From: Auanema rhodensis
Lineage: Eukaryota > Nematoda > Chromadorea > Rhabditida > Rhabditidae
Direction of reading: 5' to 3'
NCBI GenBank assembly: GCA_964057225.1
Contig: OZ059894.1
Location: 4,278,001-4,342,000 of the forward strand
DNA length: 64,000 nucleotides
Numbering within the stretch: the first letter of the stretch is position 1; each line of letters opens with the position of its first letter. Below the pieces are notes generated by a model. That model was given only the letters and a program-made list of their open reading frames with translations, had not been told where the DNA came from and ran no database searches. Both the position numbers and the translations under genes were made by a program. Below, piece by piece: positions 1 through 9,126 of this stretch.

Positions 1-104
1 GTGTACATGGAAACTCAACATACACTAATGCATCATTTTTCAAACGATCATAACTAATTTTTGTATCAAGCGTTTTTCAATGTAGTATAGTGCATTCGAT
101 GCGG

Positions 105-155
105 ATTTTTAAGCTGCGTCGATCTGTGTTATCAGATTTGCGCTAGCTTAAAAAT
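105..155. other. 51-nt imperfect hairpin/cruciform, present in each monomer
   Basis: Left arm ATTTTTAAGCT (105-115) pairs perfectly with AGCTTAAAAAT (145-155). Inside it GCG (116-118) pairs with CGC (141-143), leaving T144 bulged. A 2x2 internal loop (TC/TG) follows, then GATCTG (121-126) pairs with CAGATT (133-138) around the loop TGTTAT. The same structure can be drawn in nearly every monomer. Type variants weaken it at the edges: C109, C110 or G106 in the left arm, and GCTCT or GCACT in the right arm. Type B carries A121, which turns the G-T wobble at the base of the inner stem into an A-T pair. Whether it forms as a cruciform in DNA, folds as RNA, or is a dyad protein site cannot be told from sequence. 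Confidence 0.75.
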
Positions 156-172
156 GCACCGAGATATCAACT

Positions 173-194
173 GATATAAGTTCACACTTATATC
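173..194. other. Perfect 9-bp hairpin with 4-nt loop, one per monomer
   Basis: GATATAAGT (173-181) and ACTTATATC (186-194) are exact reverse complements around the loop TCAC. The arms are almost invariant. The main variant is T194 in type D monomers, which changes the closing G-C to G-T and so keeps pairing possible. Rare exceptions lie in the last 2 kb (GATACAAG near 62303 and TTTTATCC near 63019). The adjoining GATATCAACTGATAT contains a further short dyad (ATATCA/TGATAT), so phase 163-194 is a compact cluster of symmetric elements. Confidence 0.75.
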
Positions 195-222
195 CTCGAT
201 TTTCACCCTGAAGAATTAATTT

Positions 223-239
223 TTTCGTTGAATAACATT
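223..239. other. Half-match to a CENP-B box (candidate, weak)
   Basis: TTTCGTTG followed by AATAACATT matches the 5' half of the mammalian CENP-B box: the essential TTCG and the A at position 10 are present. It lacks the essential 3' CGGG, giving 10 of 17 positions by my alignment to the human consensus. The segment is present in most monomers. Variants are TTTCTTTG in type D monomers between 48789 and 53000, and TTTTGTTG near 61650. I do not call it a functional box. It is recorded only because centromeric satellites can carry divergent boxes bound by pogo-derived proteins. Confidence 0.2.
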
Positions 240-344
240 GTCCATCGTCTTTGCCTTGAAAAATGGAATCTAAAAACATCTACTTTTTGTTAAATTATTT
301 TGAAATTTTTCGAAACAATTTTTGTCAAAATGTTTTTGGAAGCA

Positions 345-372
345 ATGTTGAGTGTACATGGAAACTCAACAT
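345..372. other. 9-bp inverted repeat spanning the monomer junction
   Basis: ATGTTGAGT (345-353) pairs exactly with ACTCAACAT (364-372) around the 10-nt spacer GTACATGGAA. An alternative shorter pairing, AGTGTA with TACACT, overlaps it. This stretch is among the least variable parts of the monomer. The exceptions I noticed are CATACACG at 62149-62156, CATATACG at 62850-62857, and ACATAGAAAC at 63187-63196. All lie in the diverged tail and mostly outside the stem. It could be a protein-binding dyad or a secondary-structure element. No known consensus is matched. Confidence 0.65.
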
Positions 373-998
373 ACACTAATGCATCATTTTTCAAACGGTC
401 ATAACTAATTTTTGTATCAAGCGTTTCTTAATGTAGTATAGTGCATTCGATCCGGATTTTTAAGCTGCGTCAATCTGTGTTATCAGATTTGCGCTAGCTT
501 AAAAATGCACCGAGATATCAACTGATATAAGTTCACACTTATATCCTCGATTTTCACCCTGAAGAAATAATTTTTTCGTTGAATAACATTGTCCATCGTC
601 TTTGCCTTGAAAAAAGGAATCTAAAAACATTTAATTTTTGCTGAATTATTTTGAAATTTTTCGAAAAAATTTTTGTCAAAATGTTTTTGGAAGCAATGTT
701 GAGTGTACATGGAAACTCAACATACACTAATGCATCATTTTTCTAACGATCATAACTAATTTTTGTATTAAGCTTTTCTCAATGTAGTATAGTGCATTCG
801 ATGCGGATTTTTAAGCTGCGTCGATCTGTGTTATCAGATTTGCTCTAGCTTAAAAATGCACCGAGATATCAACTGATATAAGTTCACACTTATATCCTCG
901 ATTTTCACCCTGAAGAATTAATTTTTTCGTTGAATAACATTGTCCATCGTCTTTGCCTTGAAAAATGGAATCTTAAAACATCTACTTTTTGCTAAATT

Positions 999-1033
999 AT
1001 TTTGAAATTTTTCGAAAAAATTTTTGTCAAAAT
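999..1033. other. AT-rich palindromic segment with A6T5 tract
   Basis: Shown in the third monomer because the first carries a C in the tract. ATTTTGA (999-1005) pairs with TCAAAAT (1027-1033). Between them lies a TTTTTCGAAAAA core and an uninterrupted A6T5 run (1015-1025) with no TpA step. A-tracts of this form are known to bend DNA, and further short A or T runs precede it in the monomer. Many monomers carry C316 (GAAACAA) instead, and the T194/C252 class carries C310 (TTTTCCG), so bending strength may differ between types. Confidence 0.55.
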
Positions 1034-2106
1034 GTTTTTGGAAGCAATGTTGAGTGTACATGGAAACTCAACATACACTAATGCATCATTTTTCAAACGG
1101 TCATAACTAATTTTTGTATCAAGCGTTTCTTAATGTAGTATAGTGCATTCGATCCGGATTTTTAAGCTGCGTCAATCTGTGTTATCAGATTTGCGCTAGC
1201 TTAAAAATGCACCGAGATATCAACTGATATAAGTTCACACTTATATCCTCGATTTTCACCCTGAAGAAATAATTTTTTCGTTGAATAACATTGTCCATCG
1301 TCTTTGCCTTGAAAAAAGGAATCTAAAAACATCTACTTTTTGCTAAATTATTTTGAAATTTTTCGAAACAATTTTTGTCAAAATGTTTTTGGAAGCAATG
1401 TTGAGTGTACATGGAAACTCAACATACACTAATGCATCATTTTTCTAACGATCATAACTAATTTTTGTATTAAGCTTTTCTCAATGTAGTATAGTGCATT
1501 CGATGCGGATTTTTAAGCTGCGTCGATCTGTGTTATCAGATTTGCGCTAGCTTAAAAATGCACCGAGATATCAACTGATATAAGTTCACACTTATATGCT
1601 CGATTTTCACCCTGAAGAATTAATTTTTTCGTTGAATAACATTGTCCATCGTCTTTGCCTTGAAAAATGGAATCTAAAAACATCTACTTTTTGCTAAATT
1701 ATTTTGAAATTTTTCGAAACAATTTTTGTCAAAATGTTTTTGGAAGCAATGTTGAGTGTACATGGAAACTCAACATACACTAATGCATCATTTTTCAAAC
1801 GGTCATAACTAATTTTTGTATCAAGCGTTTCTTAATGTAGTATAGTGCATTCGATCCGGATTTTTAAGCTGCGTCAATCTGTGTTATCAGATTTGCGCTA
1901 GCTTAAAAATGCACCGAGATATCAACTGATATAAGTTCACACTTATATCCTCGATTTTCACCCTGAAGAAATAATTTTTTCGTTGAATAACATTGTCCAT
2001 CGTCTTTGCCTTGAAAAAAGGAATCTAAAAACATCTACTTTTTGCTAAATTATTTTGAAATTTTTCGAAAAAATTTTTGTCAAAATGTTTTTGGAAGCAA
2101 TGTTGA

Positions 2107-3510
2107 GTGTACATGGAAACTCAACATACACTAATGCATCATTTTTCAAACGATCATAACTTATTTTTGTATTAAGCTTTTCTCAATGTAGTATAGTGCA
2201 TTCGATGCGGATTTTTAAGCTGCGTCGATCTGTGTTATCAGATTTGCGCTAGCTTAAAAATGCACCGAGATATCAACTGATATAAGTTCACACTTATATT
2301 CTCGATTTTCACCCTGAAGAAATAATTTTTTCGTTGAATAACATTGTCCATCGTCTTCGCCTTGAAAAAAAGAATCTAAAAACATCTACTTTTTGCTAAA
2401 TTATTTTGAAATTTTCCGAAAAAATTTTTGTCAAAATGTTTTTGGAAGCAATGTTGAGTGTACATGGAAACTCAACATACACTAATGCATCATTTTTCAA
2501 ACGATCATAACTAATTTTTGTATCAAGCGTTTTTCAATGTAGTATAGTGCATTCGATGCGGATTTTTAAGCTGCGTCGATCTGTGTTATCAGATTTGCGC
2601 TAGCTTAAAAATGCACCGAGATATCAACTGATATAAGTTCACACTTATATCCTCGATTTTCACCCTGAAGAATTAATTTTTTCGTTGAATAACATTGTCC
2701 ATCGTCTTTGCCTTGAAAAATGGAATCTTAAAACATCTACTTTTTGCTAAATTATTTTGAAATTTTTCGAAAAAATTTTTGTCAAAATGTTTTTGGAAGC
2801 AATGTTGAGTGTACATGGAAACTCAACATACACTAATGCATCATTTTTCTAACGATCATAACTAATTTTTGTATTAAGCTTTTCTCAATGTAGTATAGTG
2901 CATTCGATGCGGATTTTTAAGCTGCGTCGATCTGTGTTATCAGATTTGCGCTAGCTTAAAAATGCACCGAGATATCAACTGATATAAGTTCACACTTATA
3001 TCCTCGATTTTCACCCTGAAGAATTAATTTTTTCGTTGAATAACATTGTCCATCGTCTTTGCCTTGAAAAAAGGAATCTAAAAACATCTACTTTTTGCTA
3101 AATTATTTTGAAATTTTTCGAAAAAATTTTTGTCAAAATGTTTTTGGAAGCAATGTTGAGTGTACATGGAAACTCAACATACACTAATGCATCATTTTTC
3201 AAACGATCATAACTTATTTTTGTATTAAGCTTTTCTCAATGTAGTATAGTGCATTCGATGCGGATTTGTAAGCTGCGTCGATCTGTGTTATCAGATTTGC
3301 GCTAGCTTAAAAATGCACCGAGATATCAACTGATATAAGTTCACACTTATATCCTCGATTTTCACCCTGAAGAATTAATTTTTTCGTTGAATAACATTGT
3401 CCATCGTCTTTGCCTTGAAAAATGGAATCTAAAAACATCTACTTTTTGCTAAATTATTTTGAAATTTTTCGAAACAATTTTTGTCAAAATGTTTTTGGAA
3501 GCAATGTTGA
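2107..3510. repeat. 4-monomer HOR (D-A-C-D'), copy 1
   Basis: Four monomers, 1404 bp. D (2107) has T56, T194, C252 and C310. A (2458) has T272. C (2809) has GCGCT and AAAGG. D' (3160) has T56 and the private G109 (GATTTGTAAG). The D' of this copy ends with C316 and is followed by a single B monomer at 3511-3861 before copy 2. Confidence 0.88.
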
Positions 3511-3861
3511 GTGTACATGGAAACTCAACATACACTAATGCATCATTTTTCAAACGGTCATAACTAATTTTTGTATCAAGCGTTTCTTAATGTAGTATAG
3601 TGCATTCGATCCGGATTTTTAAGCTGCGTCAATCTGTGTTATCAGATTTGCGCTAGCTTAAAAATGCACCGAGATATCAACTGATATAAGTTCACACTTA
3701 TATCCTCGATTTTCACCCTGAAGAAATAATTTTTTCGTTGAATAACATTGTCCATCGTCTTTGCCTTGAAAAAAGGAATCTAAAAACATCTACTTTTTGC
3801 TAAATTATTTTGAAATTTTTCGAAAAAATTTTTGTCAAAATGTTTTTGGAAGCAATGTTGA
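3511..3861. repeat. Single B monomer interrupting the 4-monomer HOR
   Basis: This monomer has G47, C101 and A121, so it is a B type lying between two D-A-C-D' units. It resembles the B copies at 1054 and 1756. The preceding monomer ends with C316, the usual left neighbour of B, so the exchange that inserted it probably carried the end of the previous monomer with it. Confidence 0.85.
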
Positions 3862-5265
3862 GTGTACATGGAAACTCAACATACACTAATGCATCATTTT
3901 TCAAACGATCATAACTTATTTTTGTATTAAGCTTTTCTCAATGTAGTATAGTGCATTCGATGCGGATTTTTAAGCTGCGTCGATCTGTGTTATCAGATTT
4001 GCGCTAGCTTAAAAATGCACCGAGATATCAACTGATATAAGTTCACACTTATATTCTCGATTTTCACCCTGAAGAAATAATTTTTTCGTTGAATAACATT
4101 GTCCATCGTCTTCGCCTTGAAAAAAGGAATCTAAAAACATCTACTTTTTGCTAAATTATTTTGAAATTTTCCGAAAAAATTTTTGTCAAAATGTTTTTGG
4201 AAGCAATGTTGAGTGTACATGGAAACTCAACATACACTAATGCATCATTTTTCAAACGATCATAACTAATTTTTGTATCAAGCGTTTTTCAATGTAGTAT
4301 AGTGCATTCGATGCGGATTTTTAAGCTGCGTCGATCTGTGTTATCAGATTTGCGCTAGCTTAAAAATGCACCGAGATATCAACTGATATAAGTTCACACT
4401 TATATCCTCGATTTTCACCCTGAAGAATTAATTTTTTCGTTGAATAACATTGTCCATCGTCTTTGCCTTGAAAAATGGAATCTTAAAACATCTACTTTTT
4501 GCTAAATTATTTTGAAATTTTTCGAAAAAATTTTTGTCAAAATGTTTTTGGAAGCAATGTTGAGTGTACATGGAAACTCAACATACACTAATGCATCATT
4601 TTTCTAACGATCATAACTAATTTTTGTATTAAGCTTTTCTCAATGTAGTATAGTGCATTCGATGCGGATTTTTAAGCTGCGTCGATCTGTGTTATCAGAT
4701 TTGCGCTAGCTTAAAAATGCACCGAGATATCAACTGATATAAGTTCACACTTATATCCTCGATTTTCACCCTGAAGAATTAATTTTTTCGTTGAATAACA
4801 TTGTCCATCGTCTTTGCCTTGAAAAAAGGAATCTAAAAACATCTACTTTTTGCTAAATTATTTTGAAATTTTTCGAAAAAATTTTTGTCAAAATGTTTTT
4901 GGAAGCAATGTTGAGTGTACATGGAAACTCAACATACACTAATGCATCATTTTTCAAACGATCATAACTTATTTTTGTATTAAGCTTTTCTCAATGTAGT
5001 ATAGTGCATTCGATGCGGATTTGTAAGCTGCGTCGATCTGTGTTATCAGATTTGCGCTAGCTTAAAAATGCACCGAGATATCAACTGATATAAGTTCACA
5101 CTTATATCCTCGATTTTCACCCTGAAGAAATAATTTTTTCGTTGAATAACATTGTCCATCGTCTTTGCCTTGAAAAAAGGAATCTAAAAACATCTACTTT
5201 TTGCTAAATTATTTTGAAATTTTTCGAAAAAATTTTTGTCAAAATGTTTTTGGAAGCAATGTTGA
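3862..5265. repeat. 4-monomer HOR (D-A-C-D'), copy 2
   Basis: Same order as copy 1. D' at 4915 carries G109 but has A216 and the AAAGG variant in its second half, unlike copy 1, so its 3' part was exchanged. Copies 2 and 3 are directly adjacent and very similar. Confidence 0.88.
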
Positions 5266-6669
5266 GTGTACATGGAAACTCAACATACACTAATGCATCA
5301 TTTTTCAAACGATCATAACTTATTTTTGTATTAAGCTTTTCTCAATGTAGTATAGTGCATTCGATGCGGATTTTTAAGCTGCGTCGATCTGTGTTATCAG
5401 ATTTGCGCTAGCTTAAAAATGCACCGAGATATCAACTGATATAAGTTCACACTTATATTCTCGATTTTCACCCTGAAGAAATAATTTTTTCGTTGAATAA
5501 CATTGTCCATCGTCTTCGCCTTGAAAAAAGGAATCTAAAAACATCTACTTTTTGCTAAATTATTTTGAAATTTTCCGAAAAAATTTTTGTCAAAATGTTT
5601 TTGGAAGCAATGTTGAGTGTACATGGAAACTCAACATACACTAATGCATCATTTTTCAAACGATCATAACTAATTTTTGTATCAAGCGTTTTTCAATGTA
5701 GTATAGTGCATTCGATGCGGATTTTTAAGCTGCGTCGATCTGTGTTATCAGATTTGCGCTAGCTTAAAAATGCACCGAGATATCAACTGATATAAGTTCA
5801 CACTTATATCCTCGATTTTCACCCTGAAGAATTAATTTTTTCGTTGAATAACATTGTCCATCGTCTTTGCCTTGAAAAATGGAATCTTAAAACATCTACT
5901 TTTTGCTAAATTATTTTGAAATTTTTCGAAAAAATTTTTGTCAAAATGTTTTTGGAAGCAATGTTGAGTGTACATGGAAACTCAACATACACTAATGCAT
6001 CATTTTTCTAACGATCATAACTAATTTTTGTATTAAGCTTTTCTCAATGTAGTATAGTGCATTCGATGCGGATTTTTAAGCTGCGTCGATCTGTGTTATC
6101 AGATTTGCGCTAGCTTAAAAATGCACCGAGATATCAACTGATATAAGTTCACACTTATATCCTCGATTTTCACCCTGAAGAATTAATTTTTTCGTTGAAT
6201 AACATTGTCCATCGTCTTTGCCTTGAAAAAAGGAATCTAAAAACATCTACTTTTTGCTAAATTATTTTGAAATTTTTCGAAAAAATTTTTGTAAAAATGT
6301 TTTTGGAAGCAATGTTGAGTGTACATGGAAACTCAACATACACTAATGCATCATTTTTCAAACGATCATAACTTATTTTTGTATTAAGCTTTTCTCAATG
6401 TAGTATAGTGCATTCGATGCGGATTTGTAAGCTGCGTCGATCTGTGTTATCAGATTTGCGCTAGCTTAAAAATGCACCGAGATATCAACTGATATAAGTT
6501 CACACTTATATCCTCGATTTTCACCCTGAAGAATTAATTTTTTCGTTGAATAACATTGTCCATCGTCTTTGCCTTGAAAAATGGAATCTTAAAACATCTA
6601 CTTTTTGCTAAATTATTTTGAAATTTTTCGAAAAAATTTTTGTCAAAATGTTTTTGGAAGCAATGTTGA
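5266..6669. repeat. 4-monomer HOR (D-A-C-D'), copy 3
   Basis: D (5266), A (5617), C (5968), D' (6319, G109). Monomer C here has a private A at 6293 (TTTGTAAAAATG instead of TTTGTCAAAATG). D' ends in an A-like 3' half (TGGAATCTTAAAAC). After this copy the order degrades. Confidence 0.88.
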
Positions 6670-9126
6670 GTGTACATGGAAACTCAACATACACTAATGC
6701 ATCATTTTTCTAACGATCATAACTAATTTTTGTATTAAGCTTTTCTCAATGTAGTATAGTGCATTCGATGCGGATTTTTAAGCTGCGTCGATCTGTGTTA
6801 TCAGATTTGCGCTAGCTTAAAAATGCATCGAGATATCAACTGATATAAGTTCACACTTATATCCTCGATTTTCACCCTGAAGAAATAATTTTTTCGTTGA
6901 ATAACATTGTCCATCGTCTTTGCCTTGAAAAAAGGAATCTAAAAACATCTACTTTTTGCTAAATTATTTTGAAATTTTTCGAAAAAATTTTTGTCAAAAT
7001 GTTTTTGGAAGCAATGTTGAGTGTACATGGAAACTCAACATACACTAATGCATCATTTTTCAAACGATCATAACTTATTTTTGTATTAAGCTTTTCTCAA
7101 TGTAGTATAGTGCATTCGATGCGGATTTTTAAGCTGCGTCGATCTGTGTTATCAGATTTGCGCTAGCTTAAAAATGCACCGAGATATCAACTGATATAAG
7201 TTCACACTTATATTCTCGATTTTCACCCTGAAGAAATAATTTTTTCGTTGAATAACATTGTCCATCGTCTTCGCCTTGAAAAAAGGAATCTAAAAACATC
7301 TACTTTTTGCTAAATTATTTTGAAATTTTCCGAAAAAATTTTTGTCAAAATGTTTTTGGAAGCAATGTTGAGTGTACATGGAAACTCAACATACACTAAT
7401 GCATCATTTTTCAAACGATCATAACTAATTTTTGTATCAAGCGTTTTTCAATGTAGTATAGTGCATTCGATGCGGATTTTTAAGCTGCGTCGATCTGTGT
7501 TATCAGATTTGCGCTAGCTTAAAAATGCACCGAGATATCAACTGATATAAGTTCACACTTATATCCTCGATTTTCACCCTGAAGAATTAATTTTTTCGTT
7601 GAATAACATTGTCCATCGTCTTTGCCTTGAAAAATGGAATCTTAAAACATCTACTTTTTGCTAAATTATTTTGAAATTTTTCGAAAAAATTTTTGTCAAA
7701 ATGTTTTTGGAAGCAATGTTGAGTGTACATGGAAACTCAACATACACTAATGCATCATTTTTCAAACGATCATAACTAATTTTTGTATTAAGCGTTTTTC
7801 AATGTAGTATAGTGCATTCGATGCGGATTTCTAAGCTGCGTCGATCTGTGTTATCAGATTTGCGCTAGCTTAAAAATGCACCGAGATATCAACTGATATA
7901 AGTTCACACTTATATCCTCGATTTTCATCCTGAAGAATTAATTTTTTCGTTGAATAACATTGTCCATCGTCTTTGCCTTGAAAAATCGAATCTAAAAACA
8001 TCTACTTTCCGCTAAATTATTTTGAAATTTTTCGAAAAAATTTTTGTCAAAATGTTTTTGGAAGCAATGTTGAGTGTACATGGAAACTCAACATACACTA
8101 ATGCATCATTTTTCAAACGATCATAACTAATTTTTGTATTAAGCGTTTTTCAATGTAGTATAGTGCATTCGATGCGGATTTTCAAGCTGCGTCGATCTGT
8201 GTTATCAGATTTGCGCTAGCTTAAAAATGCACCGAGATATCAACTGATATAAGTTCACACTTATATCCTCGATTTTCATCCTGAAGAATTAATTTTTTCG
8301 TTGAATAACATTGTCCATCGTCTTTGCCTTGAAAAATCGAATCTAAAAACATCTACTTTCCGCTAAATTATTTTGAAATTTTTCGAAAAAATTTTTGTCA
8401 AAATGTTTTTGGAAGCAATGTTGAGTGTACATGGAAACTCAACATACACTAATGCATCATTTTTCTAACGATCATAACTAATTTTTGTATTAAGCTTTTC
8501 TCAATGTAGTATAGTGCATTCGATGCGGATTTTTAAGCTGCGTCGATCTGTGTTATCAGATTTGCTCTAGCTTAAAAATGCACCGAGATATCAACTGATA
8601 TAAGTTCACACTTATATCCTCGATTTTCACCCTGAAGAATTAATTTTTTCGTTGAATAACATTGTCCATCGTCTTTGCCTTGAAAAATGGAATCTTAAAA
8701 CATCTACTTTTTGCTAAATTATTTTGAAATTTTTCGAAAAAATTTTTGTCAAAATGTTTTTGGAAGCAATGTTGAGTGTACATGGAAACTCAACATACAC
8801 TAATGCATCATTTTTCTAACGATCATAACTAATTTTTGTATTAAGCTTTTCTCAATGTAGTATAGTGCATTCGATGCGGATTTTTAAGCTGCGTCGATCT
8901 GTGTTATCAGATTTGCTCTAGCTTAAAAATGCACCGAGATATCAACTGATATAAGTTCACACTTATATCCTCGATTTTCACCCTGAAGAATTAATTTTTT
9001 CGTTGAATAACATTGTCCATCGTCTTTGCCTTGAAAAATGGAATCTTAAAACATCTACTTTTTGCTAAATTATTTTGAAATTTTTCGAAAAAATTTTTGT
9101 CAAAATGTTTTTGGAAGCAATGTTGA
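6670..9126. repeat. Transition block, monomers 20-26
   Basis: Order is C-D-A-E-F-C-C. The D-A pair (7021-7722) continues the preceding HOR. E (7723, C109) and F (8074, C110) are the first of these types: they share T206, TCGAATC and CTTTCCGC. The last two monomers (8425 and 8776) are C types with GCTCT and look like a recent duplication of a single monomer. Confidence 0.8.

Larger units (their letters stand above)
1..351. repeat. Representative monomer (type A) with internal map
   Basis: This copy serves as the reference for phase numbering. Features in order: right arm of the boundary hairpin (13-21); variable block that defines types (42-110); 51-nt imperfect hairpin (105-155), including GCTAGC at 142-147; GATATC at 163-168; perfect 9-bp hairpin (173-194); TTTCGTTG (223-230); variable block (194-323); AT-rich dyad (297-331); left arm of the boundary hairpin (345-351, running into the next copy). 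Copy 1 has C316, which interrupts the A-tract, and a private T at 290. GATATC (EcoRV) appears in essentially all monomers, AAGCTT (HindIII) only in T67/C71 monomers, GCTAGC (NheI) is lost in the GCTCT and GCACT variants, and TCCGGA (BspEI) marks the C101 monomers. These sites give a simple physical signature for the types. Confidence 0.95.
1..2106. repeat. Monomers 1-6: B alternating with A/C types
   Basis: Order is A-B-C-B-C-B. The B copies (352, 1054, 1756) carry G47, CGTTTCTTA, C101, A121 and A216. The C copies (703, 1405) carry T42 and CTTTTCTC. The B-C pair behaves as a 702-bp dimer. Monomer 2 has the TTTAATTTTTGCTGAA variant, whereas monomers 4 and 6 have CTACTTTTTGCTAAA, so the dimers are not identical. 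Monomers 1, 4 and 5 have C316. Confidence 0.85.

Noticed and set aside
91-107. CENP-B box at GCATTCGATGCGGATTT
   Set aside because: It contains TTCG, but the remaining essential positions (A10 and CGGG) do not match.
174-182. TATAAG as a TATA-box promoter for satellite transcription
   Set aside because: It is part of the 9-bp hairpin in an AT-rich sequence, so a chance match is likely. No start site or other promoter element is visible. RNA data would be needed.
1-351. Monomer as a dimer of two ~175-bp halves
   Set aside because: The two halves show no clear alignment by eye. The only internal similarity I see is offset by 90 bp, not 175.
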